Notes: generated by a model from the sequence alone, not told the origin. Counted from the first letter of the stretch, positions 29,480 through 39,753 are shown. The stretch is DNA of 59,094 nucleotides from Prevotella sp. (GCA_022782305.1 JALFPC010000108.1:1-59094), one strand, 5' to 3'. Numbers and translations: made by a program.

Positions 29480-31858
29480 ATGACTAGACTACGATATATT
29501 TTTCTTTTGGCAGTCATGATAATTGCTATGGGGGCCAAGGCTCAACTCAACTCAGAATTGAGCACCGACACCAACAAATGGTATAACCGTATGCATACCA
29601 TCACAGAGGTAACAGTGAGTTCAAAACGGCAGAAATATAGTAGAAAAAATAATCCCGCCGTTGAACTCATGCGCAAGGTGATAGCAGCCAAGAAGAGTCA
29701 CGACATACATAATCATGACTATTTCCGCTATGACAGATACCAAAAGGTGATGCTGGCGGTGAATGATGTAAACCTCGAACGCATAGATAGCACCCTCATA
29801 GGCAAAATACCTAATGTGAAAAGCATGGTGGAACCTTGCTTCTTCAACAACAAGATGATACTGCCACTAACCTTCACCGAGACCGTTACAGAAACCTCAT
29901 GGCGAAAGCATCCGTCGAAGGAACTGACGGTGACACGAGGGGAGCGCACAGAGGGGCTCACCACCATGTTTCATACTGGAGATATACTGGCGCAAGTGCT
30001 CAGGGATTTCTTTAAAGATGTGGATATCTACGACAACCAGATACACCTGCTGCACAACACCTTTACATCGCCAATAGGGCGAGATGCCATCGCATTCTAT
30101 CGCTTCTTCATCATTGACACGCTCAATGTGGGCACCGACCGATGCGTGCATCTCCATTTCTCGCCAAACAATAGGCAGGACTTTGGTTTCAGTGGCGATA
30201 TCTTCGTGCTCGACGACTCCTCATATCAGGTGAGGCGCTGTGTCATGAATCTGCCACGCCAGAGTGGTGTAAACTTCGTTGAACAGATGGCCATTAATCA
30301 GGAGTTTGTTATATTGCCCGACGGCAGCCGTGCCCTCACCACCGATGATATGGTGGTGGAACTGTCGTTATATGACTTTATAGACAAGGCCGTGGTGATA
30401 CGTAACACCCGCAATACCAACCACTCTTTTGATGCCATTGCCGATGAGGCCTTTGATGACAAACGAAAGGTAGACAGCATCAAGGTGGCCAAGCAAAAGG
30501 ATGACTTGTTTTGGCATGAGGTCAGACCATTGGCGCTCACCGAGAGCGAGAGTCGCATGTCGTCATTCTTTGAAAGCATGAAGAGCCATAGGTGGTATGC
30601 ATGGGTGTCGACAGGACTCAAACTGCTCATCGAAAACTATATAGACACAGGCACAAAAAATCATCCAAGCAAGGTAGACATCGGACCTATCAACACCTTT
30701 GTATCTTCGAATTTCGTGGATGGACTGCGCACCAGGATAGGAGCACAGACTACCGCTCATCTTATGCCGCAATTCTTTCTCAAGGGCTATTATGCCCACG
30801 GATGGGACAGCAAGAAGGATTATTGGAAAGGCGAGGCCACATTTTCGCTCAACCGCAAGGAATATTCGCCAAATGAGTTTCCGATGCGCAATATCATCCT
30901 GTCTACATCCTATGATGTGTGCTCGCCTTCCGACAAGTATATGACCACCGACAAGGATAATGTGTTTACATCCATGAAATGGACGGATGTAGACATGATG
31001 ATCTTTTCGCGCACAAACCAACTCAAGTTGGTGAGGGAGGAATACAGCGGTCTGAGAACCACATTGCAGTTGACCTCCTCTCACGATACACCATGCGGCG
31101 ACCTAAACTATGTAACCCTCAGCAGGGCAGCAAAGGGCGACATGTCTTCTGAGATGCTCAAAACCACTGAGATAAAACTCGAACTGCGCTATGCGCCAGG
31201 AGAGAAGACCGTGGTTACCAAACAGAGGCGCAAGGCTCTCAATCATGAGGTGCCCGTGTTTACCCTCAGCCATGCCGTGGGAATAAACGGACTGCTTGGC
31301 GGACAATATAACTATAATATCACCGAAGCATCCTATTACCAAAGATACTGGCTCAACAGTTGGGGCAAACTTGATTTCTACCTCAAGGCAGGAGCGCAGT
31401 GGAACCAGGTGCCCTTCCCGCTACTTATCATGCCTGCCGCCAACCTCTCGTATATCATTCAGCCTGCTACGTTTAACCTTATTAACAATATGGAGTTTCT
31501 CAATGATAGGTATGCGAGCATAGATGCCGAGTGGGATATAAACGGCAAGATATTCAATCGTGTGCCATTGGTAAAGAAACTCAAATGGAGGGAGTATCTT
31601 GGTGTGAAGATGCTGTGGGGATATCTCACCGACAAGAATAATCCCTATCTCGAAGCAAATCGGGGTAGTGATATGCTCATGCAGTTTCCGCAGGGTTCCA
31701 ATATCATGAATCCCGACAGACCATATATTGAAATAGTGGCAGGAGTGCATAATGTGTTCAGATTCTTCCGCATTGAATATGTGCGCCGCCTCAATTATCT
31801 CGACCTGCCCACAGCAGAGAAACACGGCATAAGGATTATGTTTAAAGCAAAATTCTAA
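29480..31858 (+). CDS. DUF5686 family protein, second paralogue, lacking the carboxypeptidase-regulatory N-domain
   Basis: KYSRKNNPAVELMRKVIAAKK, SKVDIGPINTFVSSNFVDG, parallel to 25072-27618. Confidence 0.88.
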   Translation: MTRLRYIFLLAVMIIAMGAKAQLNSELSTDTNKWYNRMHTITEVTVSSKRQKYSRKNNPAVELMRKVIAAKKSHDIHNHDYFRYDRYQKVMLAVNDVNLERIDSTLIGKIPNVKSMVEPCFFNNKMILPLTFTETVTETSWRKHPSKELTVTRGERTEGLTTMFHTGDILAQVLRDFFKDVDIYDNQIHLLHNTFTSPIGRDAIAFYRFFIIDTLNVGTDRCVHLHFSPNNRQDFGFSGDIFVLDDSSYQVRRCVMNLPRQSGVNFVEQMAINQEFVILPDGSRALTTDDMVVELSLYDFIDKAVVIRNTRNTNHSFDAIADEAFDDKRKVDSIKVAKQKDDLFWHEVRPLALTESESRMSSFFESMKSHRWYAWVSTGLKLLIENYIDTGTKNHPSKVDIGPINTFVSSNFVDGLRTRIGAQTTAHLMPQFFLKGYYAHGWDSKKDYWKGEATFSLNRKEYSPNEFPMRNIILSTSYDVCSPSDKYMTTDKDNVFTSMKWTDVDMMIFSRTNQLKLVREEYSGLRTTLQLTSSHDTPCGDLNYVTLSRAAKGDMSSEMLKTTEIKLELRYAPGEKTVVTKQRRKALNHEVPVFTLSHAVGINGLLGGQYNYNITEASYYQRYWLNSWGKLDFYLKAGAQWNQVPFPLLIMPAANLSYIIQPATFNLINNMEFLNDRYASIDAEWDINGKIFNRVPLVKKLKWREYLGVKMLWGYLTDKNNPYLEANRGSDMLMQFPQGSNIMNPDRPYIEIVAGVHNVFRFFRIEYVRRLNYLDLPTAEKHGIRIMFKAKF

Positions 31859-31940
31859 TCCGTTATCACTAACTCTATACACTATCAAAAGGTGCTACTT
31901 TGCGCTATTGCAGAGTAATTCCAACCCTATAAAAAACTGA

Positions 31941-31968
31941 ATAAGGAATGTCTCACGACACTCCTTAT
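31941..31968 (+). terminator. Hairpin terminator after the inositol cluster
   Basis: ataaggaatgtc-tcac-gacactccttat (one mismatch), T-rich downstream. Confidence 0.7.
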
Positions 31969-32083
31969 CCCATTTGTTTTCTAACTAACTTATTATCAAC
32001 TATTCATTACTCATTCTGAATTTCGATGCAAAGGTAAGCATATTATTGTAAAAATGTATGCTATTTTTGTAAAAAAACCACGT

Positions 32084-32120
32084 AAACGTTTGCGAATATC
32101 AATAATTTGCTGTACATTTG
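32084..32120 (+). promoter_or_regulatory. lacI-family gene promoter with palindrome AAACGTTT overlapping the -33 box
   Basis: gtAAACGTTTGcg at 32084-32091, TTTG 32089-32092, TACATTTG 32113-32120. Confidence 0.65.
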
Positions 32121-32145
32121 CATGGAAAGAAACAATCTACTACGT

Positions 32146-33183
32146 ATGAACAATGTCAGAAAGCGCACTTCTCTCAAGGACCTTGCCAAGGAACTGGGCG
32201 TGAGCATAGCCACAGTGAGCAGGGCATTGAGAAACAGTCCTGAGATAGGAAAAGAAATGCAGGAAAAGGTCAAGACCCTTGCCAAGCAATTAAACTATCG
32301 CCCCAATCCCTTTGCCCGAAGTTTGAGGCGCGAGGCTCCCAAGGTTATAGGGGTGGTGGTGCCTAATCTTGTGACGCATTATTATGCTGCTGTGCTCGAT
32401 GGTATTGAAGAGGAGGCTACCAAGCATGGATACTCGGTGATCAGTGCAAATAGCCATGAGGACAAGGAAGCAGAGGCCCACATCATAGACAATTTCATAG
32501 ATATGCACGTAGAAGGGATAGTGGCATGCCTGTCGCAGGAAACAACCGACTATTCTCATTTCGAAGAAATCATGGACATGGGCATACCATTGGTCTTCTT
32601 CGGTCGCACATGCTTCAGCGACAATATCTCGTCGGTAACTGCCAATGGCGATGAAGCGGCACAGATGGCCACCCAGCACCTCATAGACACGGGTAGCAGA
32701 AGGATTGCCTTTATAGGTGGCCCCAATCATCTCGACATGGTAAAAAGGCGCAAGCACGGATATCTCGAGGCATTGCGCGAAAACAGGTTGCCTATAGACC
32801 GTAACCTCGTGGCATGTGGAAAGATTGACTATGAGTGGGCACTACAGGCCACCAAAGAGTTGCTCTCAATGCCCGAAAGGCCTGATGCCATATTGGCATT
32901 CAATGATATAGTAACATTTGCAGCCTTTACGGCAATAAAAGATATGGGGCTGGAGATACCCAAGGACGTGGCACTCATAGGTTTTACTGATGATGCTCAT
33001 GCTGCCTACGTCACACCACGCATGTCGGCCATCGTAGACCAGTCAAACCTAATGGGAGTCACTGCATGCCAGTTGCTGCTCAAGGCCATCAATGGCGACA
33101 GCAAGATATACAAGAAGATAGTGCCACAGCAGTTGGTGATACGCGACACCTCGGCAAAATGTAGTAATGCCAATAACAAATAA
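32146..33183 (+). CDS. LacI-family transcriptional regulator
   Basis: RTSLKDLAKELGVSIATVSRALRNSPEIG HTH; periplasmic-binding-like effector domain. Confidence 0.95.
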   Translation: MNNVRKRTSLKDLAKELGVSIATVSRALRNSPEIGKEMQEKVKTLAKQLNYRPNPFARSLRREAPKVIGVVVPNLVTHYYAAVLDGIEEEATKHGYSVISANSHEDKEAEAHIIDNFIDMHVEGIVACLSQETTDYSHFEEIMDMGIPLVFFGRTCFSDNISSVTANGDEAAQMATQHLIDTGSRRIAFIGGPNHLDMVKRRKHGYLEALRENRLPIDRNLVACGKIDYEWALQATKELLSMPERPDAILAFNDIVTFAAFTAIKDMGLEIPKDVALIGFTDDAHAAYVTPRMSAIVDQSNLMGVTACQLLLKAINGDSKIYKKIVPQQLVIRDTSAKCSNANNK

Positions 33184-33248
33184 ATAACATCAGAAAAAAC
33201 TAAAGAACCAATATCCTATCTACATATTATATCGCACTCAACACGATT

Positions 33249-36200
33249 ATGAAGAAGAATACTATTATCCTTTTGGCGGCCATGTTGGTAGCACAGATAA
33301 CCATGGCGGCGCTGCCAGAAATTAAATTCAAACGAATAGACACTCGTGATGGGCTCTCCAACTCCATGGTGTCGACAATCTATAAAGACAGCCGTGGCTT
33401 TGTGTGGTTTGGCACCCCCTACGGGCTCAACAGATACGACGGATTTAGAGTGAGGACATACCTGGCCAATGGAGATGAGCCCAACCAGATCAAATACAAC
33501 TCCGTAGAGAGAATTCAGGAAGACTATCAGGGCAGACTATGGCTGGCACAAGACAACCATATCTGCGTATATAACCCCGACGATGGTTCGTTTAAGTATG
33601 ATGTGGACCAGCGCGTCAAGGATTTCGGCATCAACACAGATGGTACGGAGAAAATATTCATAGACTCAAAGAAAAATTTCTGGATAAAGACATATAACGA
33701 TGGACTTTACTGCTATAACCCATATAATAAAAAGGTATTCCATCTTGAGAAAGGCAACAGATTTGGCCAACTGCCCCAAGATGTGCGCATATCGGGATTT
33801 GCTGAATATGGCAAGAGCATGATACTCCTGCTCTCTTCTGGAGAGATGATGTGTATTAACACCGAGAAATGGTGGGTGTCATGGCGAAATGGCTATCTCT
33901 GTAAGCACAAGTTGCAGCCGCATATAGACCTGCAGGGCAAGGTTTCTATAGACAATCAGGGAAACATCTGGGTGATAGTGGGGTCTGATGCCTGCGTATA
34001 TGACTACAAGAGCCATAAATGGTACGACTCGGTGCCTGAGTGGTTTCGCAGCATGGGCTTTGTAAATGTGCCCGACGAGATTATCGTATGGGAGATAATG
34101 GGCGATGGCGATTATATATGGCTATGCACCGACCACCTCGGACTTATTGTAGCAGATATAAAGGAAAAGAAACTGGTAAACTATACCAACGACAAAAAAG
34201 ACGAGACTTCCATATCTGATATTACTCTGCACACCGTGCACAAGGCCAACGACGGAAGCGTGTGGATAGGCACATATAAGAATGGTGTCAACCTCTGCAT
34301 GCTGGGTAAGACAGGCTTCGTAAATATTCCTGTGGGCGACATCAATACCGTGGCAGAAGCACCCAACGGCATACTCTGGCTCGGCACCAACGACCGTGGT
34401 ATCATAAGATATAACCCCAAGACTGGCGAGACAGCCAACTTCAATAAAGACAATGCAAAACTTTCTACCAATATCATCGTATGCAGTCTCATAGACCAGC
34501 GCGATGGCACACAGTGGTTCGGAACCTTTGAGGGAGGTCTGCTTCATCTCGACAACGGCAGGGTGATAGATATCCAGCGCAAGTCAGAGAAAGGTCTCAT
34601 CTCTGATAATATATGGTCGATAGTGCAGGATGAGGATGGCAGCCTATGGCTCGGCACATTGGGTGGTGGCGTGCAGAGATACAATCCCGACACCAAGGAG
34701 TTTAGAACCTATAATGCCCGTACCGCAGGACTGGCCAGCGATTATACTTCATCCATGCAGAAACTACCAAATGGCGATATTCTTGTGGGCACATCCTATT
34801 TCTTCTCCACAATCAAGAGAAGCAACGGAGCGGTTAAGAATCTCGTTATTTCTCCTGATGAACAGTCAAAAATAGCCAATATAAACTCTGTAACTACTCA
34901 GGTGTTGTGCGACAGCCGTGGATTGCTCTGGCATGCCACCCTGGCTGGAGTGGTGATAAAAGAACCCAAGACAGGACGCTTGTGGCGCTTTGATGCATCC
35001 AACGGACTGCAGGGCACCACGGTATGCACTCTCATAGAAGACAAAAACCATGATGTGTGGGCAGTTACCACACATAGCGTGGCACGTATTATGGTGGAGG
35101 CCAAGGACGACACATGGCATTTCGCCCTCTATAATTTCAACAGCCGTGACGGATTGCAGACCGGTCCCTTCAATGAGCGCTCAGCCTGCGTGCTGGCCAA
35201 TGGCAATGTAGTTGTGGGAGGAAAGGATGGACTAAGTATCATAAATCCCAAACAATTGACCATAGACAGACACGACGAGATGCCCCTTCTCACGGGCATG
35301 CTCATAGGCGACAAGTATATGACCGTGGGCGAAGCCTACAATGGTGTGGTTGTGGCAGACAAGTCAATGCCAATAGAAGATAAGGTGGAGATACCTCATG
35401 GAGTGGGGCGCTTCACTATCCTCCTGGCCACCGACCGCACCGCCATGGACAACCGTGCACGATTTGTATACAAAGTGGAAGGCCTTAGCGATTCGTGGCT
35501 CTCTACTTCCGACAACAATCCCGAGATAACCCTCATGGGTCTCTCTTCAGGCTCTTACACTCTTAGGGTCAGGATGCTCAATGGCAACGGTTCTTTCGGC
35601 TCAAAGGAGCGTGTGCTCAAGATTGTGGTCAACCCACCATTCTATCTCAGTTTCCCAGCCTATTGCATATACATTATTATTATATGTGCGCTGCTCATGT
35701 TCGGTTTCTATCGCCAACAGAAGAGGATGAGGCTCATATCCCTAAAGGCAGAAGAAGACAACAAAACGAAGATAGAGCAGGCCAAAGATAAGATGTATGA
35801 AACGATGAGCGATGAGTTGCGCCAACCATTCGAAGAGGTTGTCTCCTCTCTCTCTGTACTCATGAACGATGAAAGCGATGAACACAAATATGGTGCTGAA
35901 TACAAGATACGCGAGCAGGTAAAAGCCCTCATCCTGCAGGTAAACGGCATGATGGCCAAAAACAGCAAGTCGGCATCGCTCATCGAACCCAAGATCAAGA
36001 ATGTAGAGATTATGAGTGTAGACTCCAAACTTGTGGCGGATGCTACCAAGTATGTTGAAGACAACCTGTCTAATGAGGAAATCAGTGTGGAGGCCATGAG
36101 TGAGGCCCTCAACATGTCGCGAGTACATCTCTACAAGCGTCTGCTGTCGCTTACAGGCAGCACCCCATCGGAATTTATCCGCGATATCAGGCTTCAGCAT

Positions 36201-36356
36201 GCCGAGCGTCTGCTGTGCAAGAGCCAACTCACCGTGAGCGAAGTGGGCTACAAGGTGGGCTTCTCCAACCCTAGAGCCTTTGCAAAGTATTTCAAGGATA
36301 AATACGGTGAACTGCCATCGCAGTATAAACTTGACCACGAGAAATTGGACGAATAA
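33249..36356 (+). CDS. HTCS-like transmembrane regulator: two-component-type propeller, Y_Y_Y, TM, AraC-type HTH; no HATPase or receiver domain
   Basis: RDGLSNSMVSTIYKDSRGFVWFGT propeller repeats; GSYTLRVRMLNGNG; TM CIYIIIICALLMFGFY; AraC motif VSEVGYKVGFSNPRAFAKYFKDKYGELPSQY. Confidence 0.9.
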   Translation: MKKNTIILLAAMLVAQITMAALPEIKFKRIDTRDGLSNSMVSTIYKDSRGFVWFGTPYGLNRYDGFRVRTYLANGDEPNQIKYNSVERIQEDYQGRLWLAQDNHICVYNPDDGSFKYDVDQRVKDFGINTDGTEKIFIDSKKNFWIKTYNDGLYCYNPYNKKVFHLEKGNRFGQLPQDVRISGFAEYGKSMILLLSSGEMMCINTEKWWVSWRNGYLCKHKLQPHIDLQGKVSIDNQGNIWVIVGSDACVYDYKSHKWYDSVPEWFRSMGFVNVPDEIIVWEIMGDGDYIWLCTDHLGLIVADIKEKKLVNYTNDKKDETSISDITLHTVHKANDGSVWIGTYKNGVNLCMLGKTGFVNIPVGDINTVAEAPNGILWLGTNDRGIIRYNPKTGETANFNKDNAKLSTNIIVCSLIDQRDGTQWFGTFEGGLLHLDNGRVIDIQRKSEKGLISDNIWSIVQDEDGSLWLGTLGGGVQRYNPDTKEFRTYNARTAGLASDYTSSMQKLPNGDILVGTSYFFSTIKRSNGAVKNLVISPDEQSKIANINSVTTQVLCDSRGLLWHATLAGVVIKEPKTGRLWRFDASNGLQGTTVCTLIEDKNHDVWAVTTHSVARIMVEAKDDTWHFALYNFNSRDGLQTGPFNERSACVLANGNVVVGGKDGLSIINPKQLTIDRHDEMPLLTGMLIGDKYMTVGEAYNGVVVADKSMPIEDKVEIPHGVGRFTILLATDRTAMDNRARFVYKVEGLSDSWLSTSDNNPEITLMGLSSGSYTLRVRMLNGNGSFGSKERVLKIVVNPPFYLSFPAYCIYIIIICALLMFGFYRQQKRMRLISLKAEEDNKTKIEQAKDKMYETMSDELRQPFEEVVSSLSVLMNDESDEHKYGAEYKIREQVKALILQVNGMMAKNSKSASLIEPKIKNVEIMSVDSKLVADATKYVEDNLSNEEISVEAMSEALNMSRVHLYKRLLSLTGSTPSEFIRDIRLQHAERLLCKSQLTVSEVGYKVGFSNPRAFAKYFKDKYGELPSQYKLDHEKLDE

Positions 36357-36436
36357 AACATTTTATGCATATATTGTTAACATTCGTGCAGGTGGAAATA
36401 ACGATTTTGCCCATACGAGTTAACATTAATGAGACA

Positions 36437-36463
36437 TTGTTCGGATAATTTTTACTAACTTTG
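36437..36463 (+). promoter_or_regulatory. Promoter upstream of the GH31 gene
   Basis: TTG -33 and TAACTTTG -7 (36456-36463). Confidence 0.6.
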
Positions 36464-36536
36464 CACAAGAGAAGAAACTCTTATGAGATATTACCAATAA
36501 ACTGTCAACAACAAAGTGAAAACTTATTATCCGAAG

Positions 36537-39497
36537 ATGAAAAAAACAATAGTTATGATGGCTGCGGCAGTGGTTACCTCATGGGTAGCCCCTGCCTTGG
36601 CGTGTGCCGCCAACGACAGCAGCGTGGAGATTAAGGTTAAGAAGACCCGCAAGGATGGAGCCCAACTGGTGCGCCTCACCTTTGTAACCCCATCAATAGT
36701 GCGTGTTGAGGCCACCCCCGACAAGGCCTTCCCTGCCAAGCCCAAGAGTCTGATAATAGTCAAGGAGGCCGAGGATGTGAAGGCCGAGAAGACAGAAACA
36801 AAGACGCAGGTTATCTACACTACCGCCCGTGTCAAGGTATGTGCCGACAAGGCTACCGGTCGCCTCACCTTCTATGACGCACGCAATGGAAAGGTGCTCC
36901 TCGATGAGGATGCCGCCAGCAAGACATTTACACGCTATGTCTCCACCCAGACCATGCTGCCCGAGCATTACAAACCATCATCCCCAGATGAGGTTAACTA
37001 TGGCAAGAATGATCATTTTAATGTGCTCTCCGATGAGACCCGCACAGGTTATTCGTGGCATGCTGTTTTTAACCCGCAACCCGGAGAGGCCATCTATGGT
37101 CTCGGCCAGCATCAGTCGGAAGATTTCAACTATCTCGGCAAGAATGAGGAACTCTTTCAGTATAACACCAAAGTGAGCATTCCTTTCGTGATGAGCACCA
37201 ACCATTACGGACTGCTCTGGGACTCCTATTCCTACGGACGCTGGGGCAATCCCAACGACTATATGCAACTCCATCGCGCTTTCACCCTCTACGACAAAAA
37301 CGGAGTGAAAGGCCATCTTACAGGCACTTATAAAGACAAGAAGGGCACCGAGATAGTGCGCAATGAAGACTCCATTTATTACGAGCATTCGCGCGTTATA
37401 GGCAACCTGCCACAGAACATTGCACTCGATGGAGCCGATGTTACTTACGAGGGATACATAGAGGCACCCACTACTACAAACTATCATTTCATCCTCTATT
37501 ACGCTGGCTATACCAAGGTGTATATAGATGGCAAACTCGTGGTGCCCGAGCGCTGGCGCACAGCCTGGAACCCCAATGCCTACAAGTTTGAATGCACACT
37601 TGAAAAAGGTCGCCGCACTCCTCTGCGCATCGAATGGCAGCCCGATGGAGCGGTGAGCTATTGCGGACTGCGTGCCGCTGTGCCACAGACCGACCAGCAG
37701 CAGCGCAAGATATCAATATGGAGCGAGATGACCCGCGATATGGATTATTATTTCATTGCTGGCGATGATATGGATGAGATCATCAGCGGCTACCGTACCC
37801 TTACGGGCAAGGCACAGGTGATGCCAAAATGGTCGCTGGGATTCTGGCAGAGCCGCGAGCGATATAAGACCGCCGACGATGTGATGAGCACACTGGCAGA
37901 GTTTCGTCGCCGACAGGTGCCCATCGACAATATCGTGCAGGACTGGAGTTATTGGGTGGAAGACTCATGGGGCAGCCATGATTTCGATCCCAAGCGCTAT
38001 CCAGACCCACAACTCATGCTCGACAGCGTGCATGCCATGCACGGCCGGTTTATGATCTCATGCTGGCCCAAGTTCTATTGCACCACCGACAACTACAAAC
38101 AACTTGACAGCCACGGATGGATGTATCAGCAGGCAGTGACCGACTCCATACGCGACTGGATCGGCGCAGGCTATCTCGGCTCTTTCTATGATGCCTATGC
38201 CGCTGGGGCTCGCCGCCTCTTCTGGCAGCAGATGAACGAACATCTCTATAGCAAGTTCAACAAGGGTATAGATGCATGGTGGATGGATGCCTCAGAGCCA
38301 AACGTGCGCGACTGTACCCCTATAGACTATCGCAAGCAACTCTGTGGCCCCACCGCCATGGGCACCAGCGACGAATATTTCAATGCCTACAGCATAGTGA
38401 ATGCAGATGCTATCTATAATGGTCAGCGTAGTGTAGACAACAATCGCCGTGTCTTCTTGCTCACACGAAGCGGATTTGCGGGACTGCAGCGCTACAGCAC
38501 AGCCACATGGAGTGGAGATATAGGCACCCGTTGGGAAGACATGCGCGCACAGATGACTGCGGGCATCAATTTCTCTATGTCGGGAGTGCCCTTCTGGGGC
38601 ATGGACCAGGGAGGTTTCTGTGTGGAGAAGCGCTATGAGGCAGCCCAGAAACTCTTCGACAAGACAGGACAGGAAAACGAAGACCTAAAGGAGTGGCGAG
38701 AACTGCAGTCGCGCTGGAACCAGTTCGGATGCTTCATCCCACTGTATCGTGCCCATGGCCAGTGGCCTCTGCGCGAGGTGTGGAACATAGCCCCCGACAA
38801 TCATCCTGCCTATCAGTCAATAGTATATTATCATAAGTTGCGCTATCGTCTCATGCCATATCTCTATTCTATGGCAGGATGGGTAAACAGTTGCGACTAT
38901 ACTATGATGCGCGGATTGGCCATGGACTTTGCCTCCGATGCTCAAGTGCTCAATATCGGCAATCAATGGATGTTTGGTCCATCGCTCATGGCATGCCCAG
39001 TGGGTTACTATAAGGCTCGCCAGAGGGATGTCTATTTCCCCAAGCAGTGCGGATGGTATGACCTCTACAGCGGCAGTCATATCAAAGGTGGCCAGACCCT
39101 CACCGTGGATGCTCCATACGAGCGCATACCAGTATTTGTGCCCGAGGGAGCCATCATACCTTTCGGTCCAGAGATACAGTGGAGCGACGAGAAACCTGCC
39201 GATGCCATCACCTTATATGTATATGCGGGCGCCAATGGCAAGTTCCAACTCTATGAGGATGAGGGTACCAACTACAACTATGAGAAAGGACTGTCTGCCA
39301 CCATCGACATAACCTACGACGACGCCAAGCGCACCCTCACCTTGGGCAAACGCCAGGGTCATTTCCCCGGCATGCTCCAGCAGCGCACCTTCACCGTAGT
39401 GTTAGTCAGTGCCCATGCTCCCGTGGCCCTCTCCCTCGATGCTCCCGTGGGCAAGACCGTGACATACGATGGAAATGAGGTAACGGTGAAACTCTGA
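36537..39497 (+). CDS. Glycoside hydrolase family 31 (alpha-xylosidase/alpha-glucosidase type) with inserted PA14-like domain
   Basis: NIVQDWSYWVEDSWG, IDAWWMDASEPNVRD catalytic region, GEAIYGLGQHQ, GYIEAPTTTNYHFILYYAGYTKVYIDGKLV PA14-like. Confidence 0.92.
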   Translation: MKKTIVMMAAAVVTSWVAPALACAANDSSVEIKVKKTRKDGAQLVRLTFVTPSIVRVEATPDKAFPAKPKSLIIVKEAEDVKAEKTETKTQVIYTTARVKVCADKATGRLTFYDARNGKVLLDEDAASKTFTRYVSTQTMLPEHYKPSSPDEVNYGKNDHFNVLSDETRTGYSWHAVFNPQPGEAIYGLGQHQSEDFNYLGKNEELFQYNTKVSIPFVMSTNHYGLLWDSYSYGRWGNPNDYMQLHRAFTLYDKNGVKGHLTGTYKDKKGTEIVRNEDSIYYEHSRVIGNLPQNIALDGADVTYEGYIEAPTTTNYHFILYYAGYTKVYIDGKLVVPERWRTAWNPNAYKFECTLEKGRRTPLRIEWQPDGAVSYCGLRAAVPQTDQQQRKISIWSEMTRDMDYYFIAGDDMDEIISGYRTLTGKAQVMPKWSLGFWQSRERYKTADDVMSTLAEFRRRQVPIDNIVQDWSYWVEDSWGSHDFDPKRYPDPQLMLDSVHAMHGRFMISCWPKFYCTTDNYKQLDSHGWMYQQAVTDSIRDWIGAGYLGSFYDAYAAGARRLFWQQMNEHLYSKFNKGIDAWWMDASEPNVRDCTPIDYRKQLCGPTAMGTSDEYFNAYSIVNADAIYNGQRSVDNNRRVFLLTRSGFAGLQRYSTATWSGDIGTRWEDMRAQMTAGINFSMSGVPFWGMDQGGFCVEKRYEAAQKLFDKTGQENEDLKEWRELQSRWNQFGCFIPLYRAHGQWPLREVWNIAPDNHPAYQSIVYYHKLRYRLMPYLYSMAGWVNSCDYTMMRGLAMDFASDAQVLNIGNQWMFGPSLMACPVGYYKARQRDVYFPKQCGWYDLYSGSHIKGGQTLTVDAPYERIPVFVPEGAIIPFGPEIQWSDEKPADAITLYVYAGANGKFQLYEDEGTNYNYEKGLSATIDITYDDAKRTLTLGKRQGHFPGMLQQRTFTVVLVSAHAPVALSLDAPVGKTVTYDGNEVTVKL

Positions 39498-39750
39498 ATA
39501 ATCAATAATCAATAATCAGTTATCAATAATCGAATGGAACGAGTGGAACGAAATGAACGAATGAAACGAGTAAAAAAAAGGCAACTGGAACGGATAATTC
39601 GTGAAAGCAATAATTCGTGCAATTTGTGATATTCGTTGTTGAATAATCAATAATCAGAAATCAATAATCAGAAACTTGCTTTAGCTTGATGAGCTTGCGA
39701 ATAATCAATAATCAGAAATCAATAATCAATAATCAATAATCAGTAATCAA
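39498..39750. repeat. Heptamer (AATAATC/AATCAAT)n microsatellite blocks plus about 9-bp (GAATGGAAC) repeats
   Basis: ataatcaataatcaataatcagttatcaataatc; gaatggaacgagtggaacgaaatgaacgaatgaaacgag; ...aataatcaataatcaataatcag. Confidence 0.85.
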
Positions 39751-39753
39751 AGA

